Shown here one piece after another: positions 44,051 through 55,197 of a stretch of DNA of 64,000 nucleotides. The DNA comes from Argyresthia goedartella (lineage: Eukaryota; Arthropoda; Insecta; Lepidoptera; Argyresthiidae). The notes under the pieces were generated by a model that was given only the letters and a program-made list of their open reading frames with translations, did no database searches and was not told the origin of the DNA. A program made the position numbers and the translations under genes. Location: the NCBI GenBank assembly GCA_949825045.1, contig OX463832.1, forward strand, positions 17,602,552 through 17,666,551, in the 5' to 3' direction. The first letter of the stretch is position 1; every line of letters starts with the position of its first letter.

Positions 44051-44489
44051 ACGGTGCAGCACCACAGAGGTTGTCCTATACCTATATTATAATTAGTACA
44101 TTGTTAAATAAAATCAGAGACAGTCCGTCAACTTACATTTTTTAAAGTTGTTTGTTTGAAAGAACACTATCTTTCTCATCAATGCTAAGTATTAGCATGT
44201 ATTAGTATGTATTTGTATCTATTTATGTATATGTTATATATTTATTTAAAGCATTAATCAGTCCGTCAACTTACAATTTAAAAGTTGTTTGAAAGAACCA
44301 CTATCTTTGTCATCAATGCTATTATAATGTATTAATAAATATTAGTATGTATTATTAGTAATATTAATGCTATTACTATTAGTATGTATTTTTTTCTATT
44401 TATGTATATGATATATATTTTAGTATTATGTAGATATTGGTAAGTAGTAGTATTTAATGTTGTGCACAAAGCTCTATCTGTAGTTTCTT

Positions 44490-44560
44490 TTTTACCCCCT
44501 CAATCAAGGTTTGCTGGGAGAAATTTCCTGTTAGAGATAAGCTCGCCTTTGTACATGTTT
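44490..44560 (+). repeat. LINE 3'-tail fragment
   Basis: 'aggtttgctgggagaaattt' followed by 'agagataagctcgcctttgt' matches the 3' UTR of LINE-B near 18300-18345. A second copy is at about 57930-57990. Confidence 0.75.
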
Positions 44561-45697
44561 TTTCCTTTATATATTTTTTGTATTCTCTGTTTTGTGCACT
44601 AAAGTATATATTTAAACTTATTAGCCACACAATCTTGGTATGCTTTTTTTTGTTTATTACCAAACCAAAAGTAATAATCTAAAATAAATTGTGATAGGCA
44701 AACTAATAAATAGGAATTGTTTGATGTATGAGGCAGATAGGCAGACCACCGGATAGATGGATACTGAGAAGTTGGCTGGTAAGCAGTGGCTGCTGGAGGC
44801 TCAGGACCAGAGTAGATAGTGTGGTAAAGAGGAGACCTATACCCAGCCGTAGGTAAATGTAAGCTGATTTGAATTGAATTGAATGATGTTAACATATAGT
44901 TACTTACTCCTTTTAATTTGCTCCCTATCACGAAGTTGAAAGGGAAATTTAAGATTTCTGGCTTGTTGAATTCTAAGGTGACTTGTTTTACAATTTTGGA
45001 GACACTTGACTGGTAAACACGGTGTTTCCGGCTTTCTCATCCAATCGTCTGGTAGGAGCCTGTGGCAAAATGCTAAACAACAAGCACCTGAATCAAAATG
45101 TAAGCACTGTTACTAAGCTCTCTTAGTTCTCTTTTTGGGAAACAGGGAATAAAAATTGTTATGTCCAAACAAAAGTAAATGTGCTGTGATACATTCTAGT
45201 ACTTTGTATAGTGTTACTAACCTTCGTGTCCACATCCAAAGCACTGGTTGGTGGCAAATTAAGGGTCAACTGAATAATTAACGTGTCCACAAGCTAATTC
45301 CTTCGACAGTCAATATCGCTTGATAAAATCCGATTCCCTATTTTAGATTGGGCTCGCGCTATAGCTATTTTTACCGCGATCGCCCCCGGCATTCACGCGT
45401 GTTAATTAAAGAAGTTGTAATTCAACTTTGGTTCGGTTCAATGAAATTCGGTATCGCGCTAAAGTTTTAGTGGAGACCGAAGCTGAACCTTATCCGAACC
45501 ATTGTCGTAATCAAAACATTAGAGATGTAGCATCGATTGTGTATAATCGACCGTCGATTTCGCCTTTTTTTGTTAACTACTCTATTTTTGAACACACTTG
45601 GGTGGGAATTCGTGGAATTTGATGTGTTTACTAGGTGAACGAAAAATTACAGATAAAAGATTCAAGTGGATAGAAATGTAGCTTTATAAATAAGTAT

Positions 45698-46070
45698 ATT
45701 CCAGCCTCCCTCTGAGGGCGAAGCTCGGGATCTACAAGTCCTACGCGAGATCCCGCCTCCCCTATGCGACCCCAGCATGGTACGCCCTGTGCTCGGAGAC
45801 GAACAAACGGAGATTCCGAGCCCAAGAGAACCTCTCTCTGCGTACCATCGTCGGCGCCCCCCGCTACGTGAGGAACGCGACAATCCAGAGGGACCTAAGA
45901 TGGGAAACCGTGGACCAGTTTGTCCAGAGGCTGGCGAAGGGCATGTTCACGCGTGCGGATTCGTCATAACAACCGCACATCGCCGAACTGGCGCCGCACC
46001 ACGCGCGCCAGCCCGACCGCCGTCGCCTGCCACGCGACCTTGTTGCCCAGCCGGCGATCACCCACTGCAT
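45698..46070 (+). pseudogene. Jockey RT C-terminal fragment, copy 2
   Basis: One frame reads 'LPLRAKLGIYKSYARSRLPY', 'ATPAWYALCSETNKRRFRAQ', 'ENLSLRTIVGAPRYVRNAT' and 'VDQFVQRLAKGMFTRADSS' to a stop. This is the thumb/C-terminal segment of a Jockey-clade RT with no catalytic core. It is still open over about 95 codons. Confidence 0.82.
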
Positions 46071-47170
46071 ACCAGCGCCACATGAAGACCACCGCCCGCA
46101 AGGGCCATCCCATGACCTGGGTTGGAGTCTTATCGACACTCTGACCATTACCTGTCCACAGGTGTGGACAGAGGCGATTCTTCGGGAAGAGGTTCGTTGA
46201 CCTGACCCGTGGGGGGAGTGCGCAGACATCCACAACCCCTTTAGAGCAGTTAGGACTGTAAAGGAATGAATCAAGGTATGTAGTTTTCTTTATCTTAAAC
46301 TTTGTCCCTATCAGAATATAATGCTTTTGTAAGGTGTACAAAGTTTAGATAAATAAGAATAACAATGTTAATTGTTTTCATATCCTAAAGGAAAATGTAC
46401 AGCAAATTGTTTTATTAATATTCCAGCCAGCATAAGCATGTTGTATTTATCAAGGCTGATGGGATTGAAAGTTGAACATCTTAGGGCAAAGACTGCACAG
46501 ACTTCCCAGGCTGCTCTGCAAAATGCTCAGACCCCTATAGTATTAATACTATAGCAGTCCTTCAAATGAATTTGTAAAATAATAGATTGACGAAGCAGGT
46601 AATTCTATACTTTACTATCAGTTTGGGTAGGATATAGTTATGTAGGAAATATGCCCTGAATCGTTACTTAATATAAATTTTAATTTTAAAAGTGCCCTTA
46701 GTATAATTTTAATGACATTTTCCCCACAAGTTTTCTAAACCATGTTTACTTTTCCTGTAAATATGCTGTAGAAAATATTAGCTATAATTTATTAATTCAT
46801 GCAATCATGTAAGTATAGTATACTTATATAGTTTTATGTAAAATATTTCTACTTACTTGTACATTATTTCTTTTTTCAGTGTTGTACCCAACAAAGAGAA
46901 GATGTGTGAAAAATATTTAATTATTATTACTGACATATAATATCCCATTGCTGGGCAAAGGTCTCTAATGTGAGAATAATTAAAGTGAGATAACTTAAGT
47001 ACCAAGACATTTATAAAACAAATTTACCTAGTTAAATATCATTTATTTTAGTCCTTAATCTATCAACAATTGCGCTCCCGGCAATAGACTTACTATCATA
47101 TCATTCATAAAATGTCACCCTTTTTTGTTATAGTATCTCTCCTCATGTTCATTAGGGGTAACTATAGACA

Positions 47171-47421
47171 TAATACTTGGACTTGGACACTATTTACACA
47201 CATTGATCTAGCCCCAAACTAGGAATCCCTGTATCTTGGGTACTAGACAACGATACACATTCTTATATAAATAAATATTATACTTAGATAGATAAACAAC
47301 CATGACTAGGGTACAAACATCCGTTCTCGTCAAACAAATATTGCCCCCACCGGGACTCGAACCCGGGACCCTTGGCTTCGTAGGCAGGGTCACTGCCGAC
47401 TCGGCCATTCGGGTTGTCAAT
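47171..47421 (-). mobile_element. tRNA-derived SINE, type A, inserted in exon iii of copy 2
   Basis: It has the same body and B box as 24345-24545. Copy 3 shows the uninterrupted site ('aactatagacaaatgagta'), so the insertion came after the duplication. Confidence 0.82.
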
Positions 47422-47514
47422 ATGAGTACCATCTCCACAAGCCAGAACCCCTGGCAATCTGTACTTTTTGAAAAATCTGAAAATAATAAACATTTATACA
47501 TAAACATTTACATA

Positions 47515-47672
47515 CAGTGCTCCTGGCCCCACACTAGGGTACCCTGGGTTGTGGGAACCAGAAACAACGATGACAAGACTTGGTTTTGTTTTCTTAATCC
47601 CCAGCCGGGGATTGAACCCAGGACCTCTCTCATGGTAGGCAGGGCAACAACCGTACATGGTAGCAGCACCAC
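47515..47672 (-). mobile_element. SINE, type B, copy 2
   Basis: It carries the same B-box-like 'gggttcaatccccggctggg' as copy 1. It ends at the target site of LINE-C. Confidence 0.65.
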
Positions 47673-47687
47673 AGTTTTCCTATACCT

Positions 47688-48452
47688 TTTATTAGCGAGG
47701 ATAATCTGCGCCGTATCATTAAGCACGAAATTACAGCAGCATTCGAAGCAACTATAAAGGATCTGGTCTCAACTCAACTGAAAGACATGAAAGATCTCAT
47801 ACAGGGCTTCCAAAAATCCATCGCATTCTTCAACGAGCAGTACGAAACCTTCAGTCAATGCATGAATGAGAAGGATGCAGCAATTAAGAAGCTACAAGCC
47901 TCTAACGAGCATTTAACAGAAACTGTGCAAGACCTTAGCAAACGTCTCAACCAAATGGAACAACACAGCAGGTCGACCAATGTGGAGATTCAGTGTGTAC
48001 CCGAGAAAAAATCGGAGGATCTAATTAAGTTGGTTAATAACCTATGCACAACCGTCAAGTGCCCGTTAAATGATTCAGACATACTTAAATGCACCAGAAT
48101 TGCCAAAATGGACCAATCAAGCTCTAGGCCTCGCTCCATTCTCGTCCAGCTGAGGAGCCCTCGAATGCGCGACACACTCCTCGCCGCAACGATGGGTTTC
48201 AACAAGGCGAACCTCAAAGACAAGCTCAATACAAGCCATATGGGCTTAGGAGGCGACGATCCACAACCAATATTTGTTGTCGAACATCTATCCGCCGCTA
48301 ACAAAGCACTACACGCCGCTGCTAGAAAACAGGGGAAACTACTGGCTTACAAGTTTGTGTGGACACGCGGTGGCAAGGTCTACATGAGACGTCACAGCGA
48401 AGCCGATCGAGTACTTGTGCGAAGTTTGGAGCATCTCAGCACCTTAAAATAA
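47688..48452 (+). CDS. LINE-C ORF1 (gag-like RNA-binding protein), 5'-truncated
   Basis: The frame is open from the insertion junction. Segments are: a coiled coil ('FNEQYETFSQCMNEKDAAIK' and 'TVQDLSKRLNQMEQHSRS'), an RRM-like middle ('VEIQCVPEKKSEDLIKLVNN'), then the conserved end 'KDKLNTSHMGLGGDDPQPIF' and 'VVEHLSAANKALHAAARK'. LINE ORF1 proteins trimerise through the coiled coil and coat the RNA. The first ATG left is at 47787, so the natural N-terminus is missing. The stop lies 62 bp before ORF2. Confidence 0.8.
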   Translation, partial: FISEDNLRRIIKHEITAAFEATIKDLVSTQLKDMKDLIQGFQKSIAFFNEQYETFSQCMNEKDAAIKKLQASNEHLTETVQDLSKRLNQMEQHSRSTNVEIQCVPEKKSEDLIKLVNNLCTTVKCPLNDSDILKCTRIAKMDQSSSRPRSILVQLRSPRMRDTLLAATMGFNKANLKDKLNTSHMGLGGDDPQPIFVVEHLSAANKALHAAARKQGKLLAYKFVWTRGGKVYMRRHSEADRVLVRSLEHLSTLK

Positions 48453-48514
48453 TTATATACAGAGGTTTTAAGTACCACAAGCATAATACTTTATATTAAT
48501 CAATCACATTCGAT

Positions 48515-51421
48515 TTGTGTAAAGGTAAGATAAATATTTACTATCAAAATGTCCGCGGCCTAAATACTAAAACTATAGATTTTTATAATAATATGCTGAA
48601 CTTTGATCATGATGTAATAGTACTAGGGGAAACTTGGTTAAATGACGGTATTTTCGACTCAGAGCTTTTTGATGATCGATACATAGTTTACAGGCGTGAT
48701 CGCTCTTCGACAACATTCAGCAATTTTAGTACGGGCGGGGGTGTTCTGATTGCTGTCTCAAAGCGCCTATCAAGTCAGAGAAATGTTGCTCTTGAAGGCC
48801 CCGGGGAAGACCTTTGGGTTAGCATAGATGTCAAGTTAGGCAAAAATTGGGGAAAGTTACACCTCTGTGCAGTTTACTTGCGTTACACAAATGATACTAA
48901 AGATAAACAGCATAACCTCGATACTTTCCTGCAGAATGCTCAGAAAACTTTAGATCAAGCCAATAAAGTAATAATAATTGGCGACTTCAACCTGCGAGAT
49001 ATAACTTGGATGAAAAATACTCCACTCTCTCACACTACTCCTGAAGCCCCTAGCAATACCCTAAACAATACCCTTCTGGATTTTCTAACCCTTAATAGCT
49101 TAAAACAATACAACCATGTTTTGAACTTTCAATCGAAAGTTTTGGATCTGGTTCTGGGAAATGTACCCATTAACTGTTTGGCACAAAGTACGGACTTAAT
49201 TAGCATCCTTGACCCCTATCACCCACCCCTGGACTTTCAGGTGTCTTTGGAAGGAACCAGTCTCCTACGGGAGATTCCAGCGCCCCGACCTAACTTCTAT
49301 AAGGCAGATTACGACCTTATTGTGGACCATCTAAACAAAATTGATTGGCTTGACTCATTCAGATACTGCGCCTCAGTCAACGATATGGTACACGTGTTTT
49401 ACACTGCAGTTCGTGACCTAATAAAGAAACATGTCCCCCTAACAAAAAACACCCGTAAAAGATTCCCTGCGTGGTACTCAAACCATCTTATCCGCATGTT
49501 AAAGGAAAAGTTTAAGCTACATATAAAGTTTAAGAAATATGGCAATCCTTTGGATCTTTTCGAATTTGAGCTATTACGCAGCAGTTGCTCAAAACTACAA
49601 CGACACTCGTACTGCAAATACATTACCCGTCTAGAAGCATCTATTAAAATTAACCCAAAAGTATTTTGGTCATTTCTAAAAGCAAAAAGGGGAGGCTCGA
49701 GTGGCTATCCCTCCCAGATGCAACTAGGGGATATCAACGTAAGTGACATAAACAGCATATGTAATCTCTTCGCTAAGAACTTCTCCAGTGTATATAAGAA
49801 AGACAGCCAGACGACTTCAACATCCACAACTAATTTTGACACTACAAACTCAGCTCATTTTCTTAACAACCTTAGTTTCTCTGATACGGAGGTACTCCGA
49901 GCCCTAAAAGGACTTGATCCTTATAAAGGAGCAGGCTCGGACGGTATACCTTCTGTTTTCATCTCTAAAACAGCAACCGCACTTGCCATCCCCCTTCGTC
50001 ATATTTATAATCGCTCATTAACAGATGGCGTATTTCCACAAGATTGGAAGGACGCATTGGTAGTTCCGATATTCAAGTCTGGTCAGAAAAATCTTGTATC
50101 GGATTACAGACCCATATCTATCCTCGCCGTCATGGGTAAAGTCTTCGAAAAACTCGTTTGTAAACATCTTACTTGGTTCCTAAAGCCGTACATAATACCA
50201 AACCAGCATGGCTTTATGACGTCACGTTCAACGGCTACGAACTTGGTTTCCTATCAAACAGATATTTGCCACACAGTGGACCGCCGTATCCCCACGGATG
50301 TAATCTATACTGATTTTAGTAAGGCATTCGACAGAGTTAATCACAGGCTACTAATCGGCAAACTGTCAGCGCTTGGCATCGGCGGCAGCCTTATCAAATG
50401 GCTACAGTCGTATCTAGAGGGCAGAAAGTGCAGAGTGGCAATTTGCGGGCATACCAGCACTGCATTTCAGGCTCACTCGGGAGTCCCTCAGGGCTCTCAT
50501 CTGGGTCCAATCATGTTTAATGCTTTTGTCAACGACATAGGTAGCTGCTTCAGGCACTCACAATTTCATTTGTTTGCTGACGACCTTAAGATGACCAGGC
50601 CTATTAGCTCACTAAAGGATTCGAACCTTTTACAGGACGACCTCGTTAAACTGAGCGAATGGTGCGTCAATAATGACATGTCACTAAACGCTGAAAAGTG
50701 TTATTGTGTCCACTTTACTCGAAACAACATCGCCAACCACCGAACATATCACATCGGGGATGATGAACTAAAAAACCTTGATTCTATCCGTGATCTGGGC
50801 GTATTGCTGGATAGTCGGCTAAAATTTGATAAACACATTGCGAAAATTACATCTAAAAGCCTAAAAACACTAGGGTTTGTCATTCGCAACAGCAAGAATT
50901 TCAGGGAACCTTCTACAAAGATCAGTTTATTCAACACACTGGTACGCTCACAGCTTGAGTACTGTAGCGTGGTCTGGAACCCGCAATACAATATTTACTC
51001 CAACAGGATAGAAAGCGTACAGAAAAGATTTCTTTACCACTTAGCCTATGGTGACAACAAAGCGAAGAGGCTACCCAGTTATGACTCGCGCTTGAATTAC
51101 TATAATATTGACACACTGGCAGCACGTAGAAAAAAACTTGACTTAATCTTTCTACACAAACTGGTCAACGGAATTCTCGACTGTCCGGATCTATTGACTA
51201 AAATATCATTCTGCACACCAAAGAAACTCCCTCGGTCGAACTACAGACTTTTTTTCACGCCTTCGGTTAAAACCAATCTAGGTTCCAACGCGCCGCTGCA
51301 TAGACTATGCAAGCTATACAATGATCTCAGGGCCAAAGAATGTGAACCAGAAGCTGAGATGGATATTTTCGCGCGCCTTAACAGCTTCAAAGCATGTATC
51401 AGCAAAATCAATCTGGATTAG
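48515..51421 (+). CDS. LINE-C ORF2: endonuclease - reverse transcriptase, intact
   Basis: The 968 codons have no break. The APE endonuclease spans about residues 1-230: 'NIYYQNVRGLNTKT', 'VIVLGETWLNDGIF', 'VIIIGDFNLRDITW' and, late, 'ILDPYHPPLDFQV', where a His stands at the catalytic position. The RT covers about 450-720: 'YKGAGSDGIPSVF', 'DYRPISILAVMGKVFEKLV', 'VIYTDFSKAFDRVNHRLL', 'SGVPQGSHLGPIMFNAFV' and the 'LFADDLKM' active site. The C-terminus has 'LGVLLDSRLKFDKHI' and 'QLEYCSVVWNPQYN'. The frame starts at a TTG; no ATG precedes the first conserved block, so initiation is uncertain (reinitiation after ORF1 is possible). Jockey/CR1 group. Confidence 0.92.
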   Translation: MCKGKINIYYQNVRGLNTKTIDFYNNMLNFDHDVIVLGETWLNDGIFDSELFDDRYIVYRRDRSSTTFSNFSTGGGVLIAVSKRLSSQRNVALEGPGEDLWVSIDVKLGKNWGKLHLCAVYLRYTNDTKDKQHNLDTFLQNAQKTLDQANKVIIIGDFNLRDITWMKNTPLSHTTPEAPSNTLNNTLLDFLTLNSLKQYNHVLNFQSKVLDLVLGNVPINCLAQSTDLISILDPYHPPLDFQVSLEGTSLLREIPAPRPNFYKADYDLIVDHLNKIDWLDSFRYCASVNDMVHVFYTAVRDLIKKHVPLTKNTRKRFPAWYSNHLIRMLKEKFKLHIKFKKYGNPLDLFEFELLRSSCSKLQRHSYCKYITRLEASIKINPKVFWSFLKAKRGGSSGYPSQMQLGDINVSDINSICNLFAKNFSSVYKKDSQTTSTSTTNFDTTNSAHFLNNLSFSDTEVLRALKGLDPYKGAGSDGIPSVFISKTATALAIPLRHIYNRSLTDGVFPQDWKDALVVPIFKSGQKNLVSDYRPISILAVMGKVFEKLVCKHLTWFLKPYIIPNQHGFMTSRSTATNLVSYQTDICHTVDRRIPTDVIYTDFSKAFDRVNHRLLIGKLSALGIGGSLIKWLQSYLEGRKCRVAICGHTSTAFQAHSGVPQGSHLGPIMFNAFVNDIGSCFRHSQFHLFADDLKMTRPISSLKDSNLLQDDLVKLSEWCVNNDMSLNAEKCYCVHFTRNNIANHRTYHIGDDELKNLDSIRDLGVLLDSRLKFDKHIAKITSKSLKTLGFVIRNSKNFREPSTKISLFNTLVRSQLEYCSVVWNPQYNIYSNRIESVQKRFLYHLAYGDNKAKRLPSYDSRLNYYNIDTLAARRKKLDLIFLHKLVNGILDCPDLLTKISFCTPKKLPRSNYRLFFTPSVKTNLGSNAPLHRLCKLYNDLRAKECEPEAEMDIFARLNSFKACISKINLD

Positions 51422-52072
51422 ATCGTCACTGCTATAGTTTTAAAAGGGTCACTTTTATTGTAAATTTTAACTGATATAATTTGCCATAATTTTATTTTAA
51501 TTTTAATTTTATTTTAATTTTATTTTATTGAAATGTTATTGTATAATTTGTCTATGGCTATTGATATTATGTGCCTTAGAGTCCCGTAATTATAGTTTTT
51601 TTTTTTTAATTATCCATATGTATAGTCGCAATGCATGCTGTGGTCTTTTTTAATTAAGAAAGCGCAAATCTTATGTCATAATTAAGGAATTTTAAATGGT
51701 TTTTTAGCGTATTTCTTGTAAAAGACTCTATTAAATAAATAAATAAAAAAAAAAAATACCTATATTATAATTAGTACAACTTCAAATCAAATCAGAGACA
51801 GTCCGTCAACTTCCATTTTTTTAAATTGTTTGTTTGAAAGAACACTATTTCAATTTGTTTATTGCAATAAATTACACGTTAGATGGAGGTGTTACAGTTC
51901 GCATCACTTAGGTACAATGTAATTTTACCCTTAAGGTGTAGCAATTAGTATAAAAATAAGTATTTACATGAAAAAATATGTACACAACAACATTCATCCT
52001 CATTTAAAGTAAAATAACACGCCTATAATTAATTAATAGTAAAATAGAAAACTGTGGTCATTTGATATTAAT

Positions 52073-52390
52073 TTATAGGTCATAATAATAATGTCAGTCA
52101 TAATAATTAGGAGATAATTTCAAAAGGTACATACACACACAGGATTCCATGTCAAAATTATTAAGTTCACTTAGGAAATGAGGACACACATGATCATCAA
52201 AAGTTTCCCTAGTGCTACAGTTAATTGCATTTAAAATAAGTTATAGGTCATAATAATCAGTCTGAATTAGTAGATAATTTCAAAATGTCATATACACATG
52301 ATTCAATGTCAAAATTACAAAATTCACTTAAGCTGTAAGGACATATAAACACCAAAAGTTTTTTTAGTGCTATAAAAAATTTACGATATT
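52073..52390. repeat. Tandem duplication, about 167 bp, spanning ORF2 end and 3' UTR of LINE-D
   Basis: 'ttataggtcataataat' occurs at 52073 and 52240, and 'gataatttcaaaa' follows in each; the pair 'ccatgtcaaaatta' and 'caatgtcaaaatta' continues the match. The last ORF2 codons lie in one unit. Confidence 0.75.
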
Positions 52391-55171
52391 CTAAGACTAC
52401 TAAGGCTTCTGGTAACTTATTGTAAACCTTTATGGCTATCATTTTTGTTCCCCGAGAGAAGGTAGTAGTTCTACATTGAGGAACTTCTAGTTTTTTATGA
52501 TTTCTTTCGTTCAAACGATTGCTGACACCAGGTGGTCTTTGAGGGAATTTTTCAGGGTGACGTCTGACCAATTTACACAACTCAATTATATATAACCCTG
52601 TTATAGTGTGTAGCTTAAGTTTTTTAAAAGAATCCCTGCACGAATCTCTGTTACTACCAACGTTATCCAAAATACGGACGCATCTCTTTTGTAGGACGAT
52701 AATTTTATTTACGTCTACACTATTTCCCCACATTGCTAGTCCATAGAGGGTTCTAGATTGGAAGAAGGCGAAGTATGCCTGCAAGGCGGCTTTTTTTGTA
52801 GCTATTTTGTAAAGCGATCGTAATGCGTAGCAGAAGCTACTGAGTTTGTTCTCTAGGATCTCAATGTGTTTTTTCCAGTTTAGGTTTTCGTCGGCATATA
52901 TTCCTAGGAACCTGGCATTTGGAACTAATTCAATATTTTTTTGGTCTAGCTTTAAGTTTAAGTTTATAGGTTTAGTGTTGTAATTTCTGAAATGAATCAA
53001 CTGTGTTTTGTTAGCATTTGTGTTAAGGTTAAGTGTCTTAAACCAGTTTACTATTTTGGTGACTGATTCTGAAATCACATTCAAAAGCTTTTCATTTTGG
53101 TCTCTTTGGAATTTAAAAAAACAGATACATCGTCAGCAAACATAACAACTTTATCGTTTACGATTTTAGGTAGGTGGTTTACATACAAGAGAAAAAGTAT
53201 AGGGCCTAGTATGCTACCCTGTGGCACTCCTCTGCCTATGTTTAATGTCTCAGATTCAATATTCAACATGGTTTTGGATTTATCCAAGATAGGCAAAACC
53301 ACGCTTTGCTGTCTACTTTCCAGGTACGATCTGAACCATTTATTTGTTTCTCCCCTGATTCCATACCTATCCATTATATCAAGTAGGATGTTGTGATTTA
53401 CATGGTCGAAGGCCTTTGACAGATTTAGTAAGACAGATATAACATTTTTCTTACGATCCAAACTTTCTGCCACAAAGTCACACATATCAAAAATTGCATC
53501 TGCTGTGGAGACACCCTCCCTAAAACCAAATTGCTCAGGTGATAAGATATTATTCAATGACAGGAAAGCTCCGAGTCTGTGTCCCATTACCTTTTCAAAT
53601 ATTTTTGATAGTGTCAGAAGGAGAGATATGGGCCTATAGTTGTTAATGTCTAACTTATCGCCTTTTTTGTGGATCGGTCTAACTTGGGCCTTTTTGAGCC
53701 TTTGGGGAAAGACACCTACACTTAAGGATTTGTTTATGATAAATTGTAGTGGCTTTGCTACGGTTTCAAAGATAAATTTTACTACACAGGCTGGTATATG
53801 GTCATATCCGCAAGACATTTTGTTTTTAAGCGAACAGATAGTCTTTGTCAACTCATCCATAGACAGTGGTCTGACAAACATCGATTCTCGCGTAAATTGT
53901 GGTAATTCACAGCTTTCAGCAACAGTACAATGTTGCGGTGGAACACTAACAGTATTCGTAAAGAAAATATTGAAAAGATCAGGCACATCATAATCGGATT
54001 TAGTGGTGTTATCACCATCTGAGAGTCCAGTGAAACCATTTATATCCACCGATCTATTTCATTTTACACTTTTGTTCACTAGTTGCCATGTAGTTTTGAT
54101 TATGTCATTAGACTTTATTATCTTTTTCTCATGATAGTTTTTTTTTGCTATTGATACAACCCTGTTTAATATTGAACAATACAGCCTATAATGATTTATC
54201 AGAGCTTCATCTTTATTTTTAGTTTTTTTCATCCTGATAAACAATTCCCTTTTTGTTTTGCAGGACTTTTTGATTCCCTGTGAGACCCAACTAGTATCAG
54301 TTTTGTTGTCAACATTATTTTTGACGCGAATGAGGGGGCAATTTACCTCAAAAGCACTTAAGAGGACATCGTGAAAGCAGTCAAATGCTGCATCGCAGTT
54401 TGACTGTTTATATACATCCTCCCACGACTCGTTAGCCAGCTGGCTTTTTAAGTTCAGGAGATTATCGTTTTTCATATTTCTGACCACGGTGAAGTACACC
54501 GATTTTACTTTCATTGGAACACTTATAGTAGCACATTGTAACGTGTGATCAGACAAGCCGACTTCAATTACATTTGCATCAAGCAGGGGCATATTTGATT
54601 TAATGTTATCGATACACGTGCTACTGTGCTGCGTAATGCGAGTTGGCTCGTATATATATCTTGTCATATTAAAGGACTCCAATAGGCAAATGAATTCTTT
54701 AGATTCCGGATCATTAATCATTAAGTTGATGTTGAAGTCTCCACAGATTATAACCTTTCGCTCTTTGTGTTTTTGTATAATGTTTAGAATGGTGTCCATG
54801 TTTTCTATAAAATTATCGTTTCTGTCCTTCTTTGGTCTGTAAATGCAAAGAACAAAGGTACCGGCTAATTCAATACCACATACTTCTAGAATATATGGTA
54901 TCGACATCTCCTGAATTTTTGGTACGTCTTTACATACTAAGTTGTTCCTAACAAAAACAGCTGAACCCCCCTTAGAAGTTCTTTTCTTGCGGCAGTAGCT
55001 AGCCGCCAGTTTGAAACCAGAAATATTAACTATTTGTAGATCTTCTATTATTCTATGGTGTTCTGTGATGCAGAGTATTTGAATGTTTTTTCCTTCCAAG
55101 CTATTTAACCAAATTTCGAGTAGTGATACCTTTTTGTCATTTAAACTTTGAATGTTTATGTGTGCTATCAT
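52257..55171 (-). pseudogene. LINE-D ORF2: endonuclease - reverse transcriptase, one stop and one frameshift
   Basis: Endonuclease (55171-54059): 'MIAHINIQSLNDKKVSLLE', 'KVIICGDFNINLMI', 'VIEVGLSDHTLQCATI' (SDH). A TGA at 54059-54061 breaks the frame at 'NKSVK/NRSVDINGF'. RT (54049-53081): 'MSCGYDHIPACVVKFI', 'NYRPISLLLTLSKIFEKVM', 'NLSKAFDHVNHNIL', 'GRGVPQGSILGPILFLLYV' and 'VVMFADDVSVFL'. One T is missing near 53088, shifting into the C-terminal part (53084-52257), 'LGIYADENLNWKKHIE' and 'VLEYRKFFIALKK'. Apart from these two changes the enzyme is complete. CR1-like by its esterase-type ORF1. Confidence 0.88.
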
Positions 55172-55197
55172 ACTTGCGCTTCTATTATCTTGTCTTA

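Larger units (their letters stand above)
43706..45243 (-). pseudogene. Unknown three-exon gene, copy 1
   Basis: Minus-strand exons: i (to 45222, start uncertain) 'CFGCGHE' with intact donor 'aag|gttagt'; ii 45087-44908 'ACCLAFCHRLLPDDWMRKPE', 'PVKCLQNCKTSHLRIQQARN', 'KFPFQLRDREQIKR'; iii 43850-43706 'FFKKYRLPGVLACGDGTQLP', 'MRRDTITKKGDIVSLLRGAQ' and stop. Exons i and ii join in frame. At the end of exon ii copy 1 lacks one A found in copies 2 and 3, so joining to exon iii is out of frame here. Cys/His-rich, possibly zinc-binding; identity not recognised. The intron holds a type-B SINE and a LINE tail. Confidence 0.5.
47688..51756 (+). mobile_element. LINE-C: 5'-truncated but ORF2-intact non-LTR retrotransposon
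   Basis: It is flanked by the target duplication TACCT (47683-47687 and 51757-51761) and ends in an AAAT/poly(A) tail (about 51730-51756). Copy 1 of the segmental duplication shows the empty site ('cctatacctatattataatt'). Truncation falls inside ORF1. ORF2 has no internal stop, so this is a recent insertion. The element at 1-2845 is an older relative. Confidence 0.88.

Noticed and set aside
44599..44931. Minus-strand frame of 110 codons with a hydrophobic segment
   Set aside because: It crosses the donor of exon ii into the intron. The similar frame in copy 2 covers the same intronic repeat, so it is a by-product of repeat sequence.
47302..47757. Plus-strand open frame of 151 codons
   Set aside because: It runs antisense through a type-A SINE, exon iii of a minus-strand pseudogene and a type-B SINE; no protein family is recognised.
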